Shown here: in pieces, positions 46,831-58,925 of the stretch
How positions within the stretch are numbered: position 1 is the stretch's first letter
Layout of the letters: the number at the start of each line of letters is the position of its first letter
Source: Xiphias gladius
Taxonomy: Eukaryota; Chordata; Actinopteri; Istiophoriformes; Xiphiidae
Length of the DNA: 64,000 nt
Direction: 5' to 3'
Assembly: GCF_016859285.1 (NCBI RefSeq)
Contig: NC_053416.1
Location: 407,501 to 471,500, forward strand
Made by a program: the position numbers and the translations under genes
The notes under the pieces: generated by a model
Seen by the model: the letters and a program-made list of their open reading frames with translations, nothing else
Database searches by the model: none
What the model was told of the DNA's origin: nothing

Positions 46831-47184
46831 TCCTATGATGGAGTAAGACAACCTGACCGAGGTTTTCTGTCCGTTAATGACTTGTAATTAAAGCGGTTTG
46901 AGCTAATTATAAACTATTGACAGCGAGTCAGAGGCGGAGGATTTGTTATACTTGATATTCTACTTCAGTGGTGCAAATTGCTATCAAATTTGTGATTAAT
47001 CAAATTATGCAGACAGAAATGATATGGAGTGAACTTGGGGCTTTTAAGGCCCCTGGAGGTCTGGGCGCCCTGGGCAGTGACCCACTTTGCCCAGTTGGTA
47101 GTCCAGCATTGTTAATACAGCACAAACTTAATTTAATTCACCTTATTTACTTGAAGATATCAGTGCAGTGTGACAGTATGAGGT

Positions 47185-47187
<3 letters not shown>

Positions 47188-47240
<53 letters not shown>
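47188..47240. repeat. (GT)n microsatellite
   Basis: About 26 uninterrupted GT units. Confidence 0.97.
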
Positions 47241-47246
<6 letters not shown>

Positions 47247-50200
47247 TTGCTCAGCTGCTTTGTACAACTCTCCACAGTGACGCTAGCAGCTCTGAGAGGC
47301 TGTACACGGCAGAGCACACCTTAGTTCAGCATGTTAGCATGCTAACACTCGCTAATTAGCAGCAAACACAGCGCCCACCTGACGCTGATGGGTTTTCTAG
47401 TCAAGTCGAGTCACTTTTATTGATATGGCACTTTTAAAAATGACAGGAGTTGACCCAAAGATCCAAAGCCCAGTGACCTTTGGTTTTAAGGCGGGAGTGG
47501 GGGATTGAAAGGAGGCTCATCCATCTGAGAGGTGATAAAAGCATGGGCGACTGTTTCCAGGTCACACTGAGATAAAAATGGCTTTAATTGGGCTGTGGTT
47601 CATTAGTTCTGTAGGTATCTGGTCATACACCAAAGTATTGGACAAATGAACATGTTGACCTGATGATGGCGCTAGATGAAGAGTCAGAGGATCAGCAGAG
47701 TTATTCCCGTTCATCCTATGGGGAACATGAAGGTCTGAACCAAATTTCATCACAGTCCACCCGGCAGTTGTCGAGATGCTTCAGTCTGGACCACAGTGAT
47801 GGACCAACTGTCAACCATCCGTGCTGCTGCCGTGGCTAAAAACTCCCACCGCCTCACAAGAAAGGTAACTCCTGCCTGGATTCAGTTCAGTGGCAATGTT
47901 TTAATTCAATGAAGGACCTGCTATTTTTGAACAAAGTTCAGGACTCTGTCACCTGAAACCTTGCTTCAAGTCCTCAGACCTGTGTGTTGTCAAGTTTTTA
48001 GACCATTTCATGGATTTGGTGGCTGTGAGGGTCTGCAGGATGTCTGCACTCGTGTACCGTATCTATGTACAATACTCACCATCCTTGATCACACACTGTT
48101 TCCTTTTGGTGATTTTGTTCATTTTTCTCAGCCGAATACAACGAACAAAGGAGGTCTTCTTCTTCTCCTTTCTGTCAGGAAGTCAACATCTTCTGTTGTG
48201 CACATGTGTGGAATGTGTCCGTGATTAGCCCTGATTGTCCGTGCCAGTGCTGGGGTACCATGAGGCTTGGCTTAGCCAACATCATGGTTTCTGTGTGATG
48301 TTTAGAAAGTAAACGCGTCTGGTGCCGTAGGTCACTGCAGACTTTTCCAGTGTTGAACCATGACCGCCATCTTTCCTGAACCTTAACCAAGAGCTGTGAG
48401 GGTCTAAACACAACCACCCAAAATGTCATTGAGTTTTGGGGAAACAATATCAGTGAACATTTTTGCAGATATGGTCACTGTGGACATTGTGACTTGGCAG
48501 ATAAGTTCATTAAACCCAATTATTTTGATTTAAAAAACGGAATTTGGGCAGTATTGCATGTCCACATTAGTGATATTTAAATGTCATTGTTATGGGACAT
48601 GGTTGCTGTTTGTGTTGGCGCAGTCTCCACACTGGTCTTCTCATCTCGCTCTGCGGAAGACAGAACCAGGGGATTTACAGAAAACCCTCCAGGATCCTCT
48701 GCTGGTATTCCAGCTATGTTGGCCGAGAAACTGATCTTCCCCTCCCAGCACAGCGATGTATGGTATCAGTTCGTCAAGACCTCGGCACGGCCGTAAAACA
48801 GGAATGTCTCTATAACGTGTGTTTGTGTCTGTGTGTTATGAAGTGTGTTCTTGTTCGGTAATAACCTCCAATATTTTCTGGCTGCTGTAATCACATTATA
48901 TCATTAGACTGTCAATGTTCTTCATTATGTCTTTATCTATGAATCCACCCATCTGAGCAGAAAAACTCCTGCTAACCTTAAATAAACCAAACACTCCGGT
49001 CAGTCTGACTATCAGCTCTCACTGCGAACCAACACACCACTTTATTTCTTTTACGTTGCAGCTGCTGCATTTAGATGAAGAATTCATAATCCACTAAGCC
49101 CCGCCCCTCCTTAGTTACTGTTGCCGACCTGTTGAACATTCATTTCTAGAGCATCACACGTACAGTTCACCGTGGCAACGGCTGCAGATTTACCCTCGAA
49201 ATTCATAGTGGGTTATGAAACACCGTGTCTCCGATCTCACCAAAGTAAACGACATTTCTAACCGACGACCGTAGACGTCGTTCGCTGAGATGAGAAGTCC
49301 CACTAGCCGATTCTAGCTGTAGCCAGCTAGCATAAGCTACCGCTAAAACTCCGCTGTGTCCGAAATCGCCCCCTATTGACGGTATAGTGAACTATATTTA
49401 CTGTGGGTCACGTCACTGGGGCGTCCCGATTAACTGTAAAGTCCTTTTTTTTTTTTTGTCTTCACGTTATTCTTCTTAAATTCCCTACTTTCATAGTGAG
49501 GTCTCGTATATGGAAGCCCATTGTTAAAAAGAATAAAGTGATGAAGATCAGAGTTTCTAACGTGATAATATGTCAAAATTGTGATAGTAAATCAGAATTT
49601 ATTTATAAGTCAAGATCATGACTCGGATCTTATAATTACTATTCATAATTTTAACTTAATAACTCATCATTTTGACTGCGAAAGTCGAACCTTGGCTAAT
49701 TACGTGATAATTCTATGGCTGAGTGGAGAATCGGACTCACTATTTTATAATTTTAGCTTAACTTACCATGTGTATTTTAATATTATTTGTAACAGTTCGT
49801 CTGTATTTTTATTTTGCTGGCATCAATGGACCTCCATACTTGTGACTCCAAACATCCAGCACACAGTTTATTTAATTAGGCTCCATTTAGCAATTTAGTG
49901 GCTTTTTTTTCCCACTATGAAAATAAAACATCATTTCTGCTTCCCTGACCTTTGACCTTCGGTTCATGTTATTGTGTTTGCTGCTTGTACATTAAAAAAG
50001 GAAAAATACAAACAAATAACCACACATCAGCAGCGCTGAATCAAACAGTTGACTGCTGGTTATTATTGCTGCTGCAGAGCACAACCCCACAATGCACCGG
50101 GGCAGGAAGCTGGGAACCGTGGAGGGTTTGAATAGCCAGACCTAGATGTTAATGAGCCGCCACCTTTGCTCTAGCGCCACCCTCGGGACAAACATTAAAC

Positions 50201-50757
50201 ATTCGGCTCCACTAAGCTCCACTTCGTCTTGTGAGCTCTGCGGCCTGCGGGGGGCGCCGCAGGAGTTTTTGCAGCGATAATGACAGAAGAGCGTGGCCGC
50301 ACCGTTGATGAACTAACCAACAGGAAGCCAGAGTTAGAGTTTTGTCCACTGATCTCTGGTCAGGTCAAACCTGCAGCGTCTACGTCTGTGGACGTGAGAC
50401 GTGATCCACACAACGAAAACTCTTTGTGCTGTTTTATTATAGTTTGCACACTCGCTCCTGAAGGACTTTCACTCTGACACTTTCTGGTCTTTAAATGTTC
50501 AGGATTGAGGACAAATGTCTGGACGTGTGAAGAAAAACACGGAGACACGAAGAGGACACGGTGAAACTCAGCTGGGAAAGACTCGTTTGAACAAACACAC
50601 AGACGGACAGTGGAGGAGGCTTCGGATGCTACGCACATTTGATTTTTAAAAATGATATATAGCTTAAACTTTTAAAACGATGAATATCCAGATACCGAAA
50701 GACTGAAAAACAACAGTTTTAAATTAAAACAAGCCCAAAAATAATTCTCAAGAGGGG

Positions 50758-50845
50758 AATACACCACATGGCCAAAAGTAGACCCATAACAAATATATAA
50801 TAAATGTGGGCACTGGCCTGTCCACATACTTTTGAGCACGTAGTC
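50758..50845. mobile_element. Short Tc1/mariner-like MITE relic
   Basis: ACACCACATGGCCAAAAGTA at the left and CACATACTTTTGAGCACGTA at the right are imperfect inverted ends of the type found in fish mariner-like MITEs; only ~85 bp remain. Confidence 0.6.
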
Positions 50846-51566
50846 TAAGAGGAAGGCACTTCATTCATCCTCAGGGGATTCCTCAAATATATTCCTACAG
50901 TGAGTCCAACTCAAGGGACAACGGGCCCATAAATGTGTTTGTGGATAAAAAAGCAATAGAATAAGAAGATCAACAACATATTCTGGAGACGAGTTGCTCA
51001 CACTGTCATAGAAGCAAAGAATTTCTTCAGGGCCGTGAAACTTTAATGGACCTGAAAAGGTGAGAATGGTCCCAACGGTCGGGATTGGAGGTTTCATCGC
51101 AGAGAGCCGTCAGTGTTCCTCAGCCAGTTTGAGTCTCGCTGAGGTTCGGCACCGGGAACAGTATCTGCTCCGGCAGGACTCTGGTCTGGATCAACACTTC
51201 AGCTCTGCATATCAGGGCCGAGCAGGCAGGACACTGCCGCTGCGAAACACACACACACACACAGACCGAATATAACAGCAGCCTGGCAGGCCAGGAAACG
51301 ACAAATGGAAACATATAAAAATGTCCTTTCTCACATTTAATTTCTTGTCAAATATTCATTCAGTTTTCCCAGAGGGACGGCGTTTTTGCCCATGAGCCTC
51401 TGGAGCTGATTCAAGTCTCGGACCGGGCCGGTTTATGGTCTGTGTCTGGAGTCGCACGGCGAACCGGAGGATAAAACTTCAGTCGTCAGTGTGAGTTTCC
51501 CAGCAGAGCCCACCAGCCACAGCTTTAAATCCAGGGACCGCTTTTAATGCTGCGGCTGAAGGGTAA

Positions 51567-51597
<31 letters not shown>
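51567..51597. repeat. (AC)n microsatellite
   Basis: About 14 AC units. Confidence 0.95.
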
Positions 51598-51601
<4 letters not shown>

Positions 51602-51966
51602 AACACTGTCAGGGAATGAGGAAGCTCGTTTCTGCACGAGAGACAACAACGGTAAATCAAAGTTATGACAGCAAAGTCAGAATTACGAAGCACATAGTAA
51701 CAGTTAAGAGCTACTATTTTAATAATAATTAGAAACTAGGTCATAAGTACGAGAATCAACCTCCGATTTAAGATGCGAGGACGATAATGAGGAGGCAGTC
51801 GACTCATTATGTCGAGATTCCCGGGGACGAGAGAATTTTCATTTCTAACTGTTTGAATTTCCTGTTTTTCTGGCAGGAGGCAGCTTCGTACGTTTCTGAT
51901 TCCGTGGTTTATACAAGTGTTTCACTTTCAAGTCTCTGCAGTGATTCTGAATCACTTTGTGGACGC

Positions 51967-52470
51967 GGCGTCCCTCCCGTGGTCCCTCCCGTGGTCCCTC
52001 CAGCGGTCCCTCCCGTGGTCCCTCCCGTGGTCCCTCCAGCGGTCCCTCCAGCGGTCCCTCCCGTGGTCCCTCCCGTGGTCCCTCCCGTGGTCCCTCCCGT
52101 GGTCCCTCCAGCGGTCCCTCCCGTGGTCCCTCCCGTGGTCCCTCCAGCGGTCCCTCCCGTGGTCCCTCCCGCGGTCCCTCCAGCGGTCCCTCCCGTGGTC
52201 CCTCCCGTGGTCCCTCCCGTGGTCCCTCCCGTGGTCCCTCCCGTGGTCCCTCCCGTGGTCCCTCCCGCGGTCCCTCCCGTGGTCCCTCCCGCGGTCCCTC
52301 CAGCGGTCCCTCCCGTGGTCCCTCCAGCGGTCCCTCCCGTGGTCCCTCCCGTGGTCCCTCCCGCGGTCCCTCCCGTGGTCCCTCCCGCGGTCCCTCCAGC
52401 GGTCCCTCCCGTGGTCCCTCCCGTGGTCCCTCCCGTGGTCCCTCCAGCAGTCCCTCCCGCGGTCCCTCAC
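51967..52470. repeat. 12-bp GC-rich minisatellite
   Basis: About 42 copies of GTGGTCCCTCCC with the variants AGCGGTCCCTCC and GCGGTCCCTCCC. Because 12 is a multiple of 3, several frames on both strands stay open (VVPPAVPP, SRGPSSGP and GRDHGRD repeats, about 200 codons each). There is no start context, domain or splice evidence for a protein. Confidence 0.97.
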
Positions 52471-54859
52471 AGCGTCAATCAAGCTCAGTATTTCCTCTGT
52501 CACCAGGTGATTGTGTGAGGGACGGCTTTTCCTCACCCAGCTGTCCAGAGATTACTTTTCATGAATGAGGTTTGACTTCAGGGCAGAGAAGTGGAGACCA
52601 GTCGGAAAAGGAGACGTCTCGTCTTAATTCAGATGAACGACGGGACTGAAGTCTTGCAGGAAATGCTGAAGTCCAGGGAGGTAACAAAAATGTGTACAGT
52701 GACACACACTCTCATCCACTCCCCACTCGTGAGGATTTCGTGAACCTGAAGGTGTTGGTCCAACATGTCGTCTGTCCACCTCTGCGGTCATAGTCCACAC
52801 TGTTCACAGGTACAGTTGACTGAGTCAAGTGGACGTGGTCCACAAAGTGTCCCCTTCAGAAAGTCCCAACGGTTGTCAGGAGTGGGTCTCAGACGCTGTC
52901 CAAGGACCCAACAAACACTTCATCTGAAGCCGACTGAGATCAGGCGGATCAATAACGAAGAAAATCAAATCCCGAATCCCGACTGATACGTCGGAGGTTA
53001 TAGACCAGGTCTTCAGTGAGGTGCGTTCACAGACAGGAGGTAGAAAACCAAAGCAAAACGTTGTTTTTGTGCCTAAAACGGCTGGAATCAGCGAAGAGAC
53101 GAGGAACATGTTGACGGTCTGGGGCAGGAAACCGGCCCGTGACGGTCGGACGCCGCCACAGTTACTGTGCGTTGAAGGCTGATTAATGAGTGGCCGTGTT
53201 CGTGCGTCCGACGGGTCCAGAGCTTCGGTGTGGAACTCGCTGACGGCTGACAGAGGAGCAGCCAGTCTCGCTGTTTTGCTCGTCTGATCAATGAAGCCGA
53301 TTAGATCCTGTATTGACACAGCGCGAGTGTCGAGCGAAGCTCTGCCCGTTCGCACTGCGTCCTCTCTAACGTGAGGTTTTGCGTGAACGTAGCGCATCTG
53401 GCAGAGATCCGGCGTCGGACATGTTTTCTGGGGACCGTCACAAAAACCGGGAGGAGTCTGAGCTCCGAACCTTCGCAGCGGCCGACGTTGCGTCGAACCT
53501 GCCGCCGCCAGTGGATGTTGTTGGACACGCGGGTCGTTTCTCTCCAGATGTGGAGCTACTGTGTTGGGCCTCCTTTAGCATCGTCGCTGCTACCGGCTGC
53601 TGTTTCTCACTGGGGCAGAAGGTTTTGGGTTCCTGTCTTGGCGAGGTGTGTGTGTGTTTTATTTCTTTACAGGGACTCGTGTACACATCTTTGTATATGA
53701 GTGGAAAAGAGACGTCCCTGTTCCTTCAGCCGTTGCAGGTGGATGAGACCAGTGGAGAAACAAAGACAAACTGCCTCACTGTTGATCTGATAACCTCATT
53801 AGACGAACATGACTTGTATTAGTCAAAAAAGAAACAACACAACACGAGTCCTACAGTTGCTCACGTCTCCTGAAATGACGCCTCTGCTGTGTAGGAAACA
53901 AGGATTTAACCCCCTGGTTTCATGCAGACATTTATGAACAGATTGTTCACCTTTATCTCATAGTTCTGACAGTATTGGACGCTGTGCGTGAAGCCGACTG
54001 AGACTAAACAGGCATGGTGGTTCTGTATGTGCGTCTCAGAAGCAGACGCTTGACTGTTGTCGAATACCTCAGGTGAGAGCATTCGGGACGAGTCTCTCTG
54101 ATGTTGCTGATTTCTGCTGTGACCTCTGACCTCCCCGCAGAGAGCTGCAGCAGAAACCAGTTTCCATAGAAGGAGCGGATCCCACCCTGCCAGGGGATTA
54201 GCTCGGGGTTTTTAGTGAGACACAGTGATTTATCTTCAGGCTGCTTTTAAACTCTCTGTCTGAGGAAGCTGCGTCTCAGCTCCAGTCTCCTCGTAATACT
54301 GAAGACGACCTGCACAGTTTGTGGTTGAGCTGCTCTAAAAACAGCACAGCAGAAGGAGAATATGTGGAATGAACATTAAAACGTCAGCACGGAGCGCAGA
54401 CGTCTTGCTCTGCACACTGTGACCCTGAATTATGAACTGCCAGGCTAAAAATGGCAGCATGCCCCTTTAAATTTCAGCTGCACATTCCTGAAATTACGAG
54501 GTTGGCTGCCATTTGATGTGAGAGCGAAGCACCGGGGAGCTGATAAACAGACTACCAGAGATACTTTGATCTGAGTCATCCGATTAAGACCCAGGAATAC
54601 TGAAACTTTGGAGGACGTTTTCAGGAAATGTTGCTCCTCTTTCTTCTGTCGGGCCCACGACTCGCGTTTCACTGTATTTCAAGCTACGAGCACGAGAACT
54701 TCAACCTTGTTCATTTGCAGGGACGTGGCTTTGGTTTCAGACCCGTTTCAGGGCGGTTTTCATTCAACTCTGTGATCACAGGAGGAAGAGCATGTACTTG
54801 TACTTTACTTGAGTAATTTCCATTTTATGTTACTTTTATACTTCTGCTCCACATTTATC
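52471..54859. other. Intergenic DNA, no gene recognised
   Basis: Several ORFs of 70-173 codons overlap on both strands around 52876-53822, but none has a recognisable domain, and they shadow each other. Nothing else was identified. Confidence 0.45.
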
Positions 54860-55072
54860 TGACAGCTGGAGTTGGGAGGCAGACGCCCTCTCCAGGTTTA
54901 AGAGGAGGCTTAACACCTTCCTTTTGATGAAGCTTACGGTCAGGACTGGCTCAGGCTGGTCTTGAACCACCCCCTAGTCATGCTGCTATAGGCCTAGACT
55001 GCCGGGGGTCTTCCCATGATGCACCGAGCTCCTCTCTCCTCCTCTTCCTCTCCATCTGCACGCATTCATATG

Positions 55073-55121
55073 GCATAAATACTCATCACTAACATGACTT
55101 GTTAGTGATGAGTATTTATGC
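55073..55121. repeat. Perfect 22-bp inverted repeat with 5-nt loop
   Basis: Arm 1 is 55073-55094 (starts GCATAAATACTC), loop TGACT (55095-55099), arm 2 is 55100-55121, an exact reverse complement. It sits directly before the VNTR within the LINE tail. Confidence 0.95.
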
Positions 55122-55130
55122 TATCCTATA

Positions 55131-56420
55131 GTTTTGTCCTTCCTCGTCTCTCTCCTCTCTCCTCATCTTCCTCTCCTCTCTCCTCCTCTTCCTCTCCATC
55201 TCTCCTGTAGTTTTGTCCTTCCTCGTCTCTCTCCTCTCTCCTCCTCTTCCTCTCCATCTCTCTTGTAGTTTTGTCCTTCCTCGTCTCTCTCCTCTCTCCT
55301 CCTCTTCCTCTCCATCTCTCCTGTAGTTTTGTCCTTCCTCGTCTCTCTCCTCTCTCCTCCTCTTCCTCTCCATCTCTCTTGTAGTTTTGTCCTTCCTCGT
55401 CTCTCTCCTCTCTCCTCCTCTTCCTCTCCATCTCTCTTGTAGTTTTGTCCTTCCTCGTCTCTCTCCTCTCTCCTCCTCTTCCTCTCCATCTCTCTTGTAG
55501 TTTTGTCCTTCCTCGTCTCTCTCCTCTCTCCTCATCTTCCTCTCCATCTCTCCTGTAGTTTTGTCCTTCCTCGTCTCTCTCCTCTCTCCTCCTCTTCCTC
55601 TCCATCTCTCTTGTAGTTTTGTCCTTCCTCGTCTCTCTCCTCTCTCCTCCTCTTCCTCTCCATCTCTCTTGTAGTTTTGTCCTTTCTCGTCTCTCTCCTC
55701 TCTCCTCCTCTTCCTCTCCATCTCTCTTGTAGTTTTGTCCTTCCTCGTCTCTCTCCTCTCTCCTCCTCTTCCTCTCCATCTCTCTTGTAGTTTTGTCCTT
55801 CCTCGTCTCTCTCCTCTCTCCTCCTCTTCCTCTCCATCTCTCTTGTAGTTTTGTCCTTCCTCGTCTCTCTCCTCTCTCCTCCTCTTCCTCTCCATCTCTC
55901 TTGTAGTTTTGTCCTTCCTCGTCTCTCTCCTCTCTCCTCCTCTTCCTCTCCATCTCTCTTGTAGTTTTGTCCTTCCTCGTCTCTCTCCTCTCTCCTCCTC
56001 TTCCTCTCCATCTCTCTTGTAGTTTTGTCCTTCCTCGTCTCTCTCCTCTCTCCTCATCTTCCTCTCCTCTCTCCTCCTCTTCCTCTCCATCTCTCCTGTA
56101 GTTTTGTCCTTCCTCGTCTCTCTCCTCTCTCCTCCTCTTCCTCTCCATCTCTCTTGTAGTTTTGTCCTTCCTCGTCTCTCTCCTCTCTCCTCCTCTTCCT
56201 CTCCATCTCTCTTGTAGTTTTGTCCTTCCTCGTCTCTCTCCTCTCCTCCTCTTCCTCTCCATCTCTCTTGTAGTTTTGTCCTTCCTCGTCTCTCTCCTCT
56301 CTCCTCCTCTTCCTCTCCATCTCTTGTAGTTTTGTCCTTCCTCGTCTCTCTCCTCTCTCCTCCTCTTCCTCTCCATCTCTCCTGTAGTTCTGTCCTTCCT
56401 CGTCCCTCTCCTCTCTCCTC
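55131..56420. repeat. 58-bp VNTR (about 22 copies)
   Basis: The unit runs GTAGTTTTGTCCTTCCTCGT, then CTCTCTCCTCTCTCC, TCCTCTTCCTCTCC and ATCTCTCTT, 58 bp in all. Copies are nearly identical, with CTTGTAG/CCTGTAG variants and two copies carrying an extra CCTCTCTCCTCATCTT segment. The 455-codon minus-strand open frame (Glu/Arg/Lys-rich) exists because three 58-bp units make 58 codons without a stop. Confidence 0.97.
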
Positions 56421-58101
56421 TCTCCTCCTGTTGCTTTCTATAGGTGTTTCTGACCCTGGTGCTGCAGAGTCTGGATCTGTGACTGCAAACCACCTACTAC
56501 CCCACGATCCTGCTCAACACCCACTGCTCCAGTTATTACGGTTATCAACTACTATTTAGTTTTATTAGTATTAATATTCACCCTGTTATTATAATTATTA
56601 GTTTTATTATTAGTCTCGTTATCGTTACCCATCTTTATGTGGTACCTGTACTGTGCTGTGTTCTACCTGCATTTTAACCACCTACAACATTAAAATGCTG
56701 TTAACACATAATAATCGAATCATATAATGAATAATAGTCACAGGGACATTTTTCTTACCTTTCTGTAAGATGCAGGTGGAAACTGGCAGCTGAGTCATTT
56801 CCTGCCTTATTTCAATCATGATAAGATGCTCACTGTGCTCGTCACAAAAACGGAGCTATAGGAAAAAAATAGAAGCTTTGTGAACTTGACTTAAAATCAT
56901 TTTCTTATGCAGCAGATACCTGATACTTCATGATACACAATGTTGTGTTTGCATCTTCACTACAAAGAGCTCTGTGCTTTACTGTTGTATCTTTAGCAGC
57001 TTGTTCGGATGATATTACCTGTAAATAAAATAATAATACCGCGTCAATTCAATATAATAGTTGTGTTTAAAGGGGTTTTTTAAATTGCTCTTTTAGCTCA
57101 AGAAGTAGGAACATTTCTTCCACCCACAGGAGATAACGTCACGTGTTTCTGAAAAATTCTAAATCACCAAATTTGGAGATGCATGCTTTTCACTGGGCAG
57201 CAATAAAACTCCTGTTGGGATTTTTCCTGCGTGGATTCGCTGACTTTAACACCAAGGTTTAGTCTCTTCGAGTTGAGAGCTGCAGAAACTCCGAGCTGCC
57301 TTCAGCCGGCGCGTCTGAACAAACTCTGATTTGAAAGTTGTGGGTCGGATTTCTCTCGGGAGCAGTTTTTCCTCCTCCGCTCCAGCTGGAGCTGAGTTAT
57401 GGCTGGTGGGAGTTTTTCTGATGGATGGACGAGGACCAAGAGGAGGGAGGAAGAGAAGGAAAGAGGAGGACAAAGGTCCTGCTGCTGTTTTATTTTGAAC
57501 CCTTTAACTTCACAGTGAACATTCTCCGGATCATCCATCAGACCACAGACTGAGCTCTGTCCTGCCAGGCGGACGCTCAGTGTCACTGCAACTAAAGACC
57601 ATCAACCCTCCGAGAGAAAAGCCGTCGCAGTCGGGGCTTCAGGCTGCGGTCACAGGTGACGTACTGCGGTTGAGAGCAGACAGGATATAGAGGGACGGAC
57701 GGAGGTAACAGCCTGACAAACACAGAGAGCGGCAGCAGAAAAATGGGTTTGAAGTTGGAGGCCCTTCGCTGAACTTTGTGACAGAGTCTCAGAGTCCAAG
57801 GTGACGTCTTCGACCGTCTCGTTCGGTCTGACCAACGCTCCAAACCCAGAGAGATTCGGTTACTGTGATAGAAAACTGAGAGAAGTAGAAAACTCGTACA
57901 ACTGAGACAAACCAGAGAAAGTTTGACACTTTCGTCTGAATCATTTATCGAAGTAGCTTCGCCTCTGAACAGTCAACGCTGACAGGAGGTGTTGGCTTTC
58001 TCAGTACTGAAGCTAAACCTCCTCCCCGTCACCTCTGTGCTTTCCTCCAGGTTTCCTCCAAAATATCTCCAGACAACAACAAGTTCTCCGCATTAAACAC
58101 A

Positions 58102-58168
58102 CCACACACCGTCAGCCACGACATGAAACCCAGTCAGCAGGGTCAGTGTTGTGGCTGACGGTGTGTGG
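58102..58168. repeat. Perfect 18-bp inverted repeat with 31-nt loop
   Basis: CCACACACCGTCAGCCAC (58102-58119) and its exact reverse complement (58151-58168). Confidence 0.93.
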
Positions 58169-58579
58169 AAGCTTCCAGACTGTTCCCACTGACCGACAGA
58201 CGAGGTTACTGATGTGACCGTGCTGCTGTTAAGCTCTGGGTAACTCTGCTGAAAATCGTGAAAATTTACACAAAGTTCTGCAGAGGTGAGACGCTGGGAG
58301 TTGTGTGGGTTCTACAGGAGGAGGAGAGAGGGATGAACGTGTGAATGGATGAAACGTGGAGCAGATGTTCTCATCATGTAACTGGATGATTCAGAGGAAA
58401 AGCACAAGAGAACAGATTAGTGGTGCAGATGAGGATGGTGAGCAGCAGGTGGGGGGCAGGATGAAGAGGCGGAGGGTGAGGATGATGAGGAGGAAGATGA
58501 GGTCCAGCTGGACTCTGACAGCAGAGGATGAATCACAGTCTGAAACCTTCATCTGTTTTTTTTCCCTTAAAAAGACACA

Positions 58580-58580
58580 T

Positions 58581-58667
<87 letters not shown>
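58580..58667. repeat. (AC)n microsatellite, very long
   Basis: About 43 uninterrupted AC units, the longest dinucleotide tract of the window. Confidence 0.98.
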
Positions 58668-58670
<3 letters not shown>

Positions 58671-58789
58671 ACTGATTTCTACAGACTATTTTTAATACCT
58701 GAGACATTGTAGAACTTTACAGCACATCATGTGCCTCCTCCTCTAAACTTCTATCTTTATCTTAAATACTCAAATTCACAATGTAGTGT

Positions 58790-58925
58790 TACTGCAGTAG
58801 TATTCTACGTGTTCTAGTTTTACTGCAGTAGTATTCTACACGTTCTAGTGTTACTGCAGTAGTATTCTACGTGTTCTAGTTTTACTAAAGTAGTGTTCTA
58901 CATGTTCTAGTGTTCCTGCTGTAGT
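58790..58925. repeat. 30-31-bp minisatellite, about 4.5 copies
   Basis: TTACTGCAGTAGTATTCTAC followed by GTGTTCTAGT repeats at 58790, 58820, 58851 and 58882, the last copies more diverged. Confidence 0.9.

Larger units (their letters stand above)
44701..50754. other. Intergenic DNA with microsatellites
   Basis: No host gene was recognised. GGGGCCCC-rich pieces near 46535 and 47048 resemble others at 35945, 41040, 41585 and 63480, and look like fragments of one dispersed repeat. A 47405-47465 piece (AAAATGACAGGAGTTGACCC) resembles another common fish repeat. Open frames here are short and unremarkable. Confidence 0.55.
54860..56640 (+). mobile_element. L2 (Maui-like) LINE 3' tail interrupted by a VNTR
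   Basis: Starts in GGGAGGCAGACGCCCTCTCC and GTTTAAGAGGAGGCTTAACA, passes GCTGCTATAGGCCTAGACTG and CCCATGATGCACCGAGCTCC, and resumes after the VNTR with TTTCTGACCCTGGTGCTGCA and an ATTATT tail. These are the 3' UTR landmarks of fish L2 elements in order. No coding part remains. Confidence 0.8.

Noticed and set aside
51787-52568. Proline-rich and GRD-rich frames of about 200-240 codons
   Set aside because: Open on both strands only because the minisatellite unit is 12 bp.
52876-53822. Cluster of 100-173-codon frames on both strands
   Set aside because: They overlap in opposite directions and none shows a recognisable motif.
55126-56493. 455-codon Glu/Arg-rich minus-strand frame
   Set aside because: Generated by the 58-bp VNTR; no start context, no domain.
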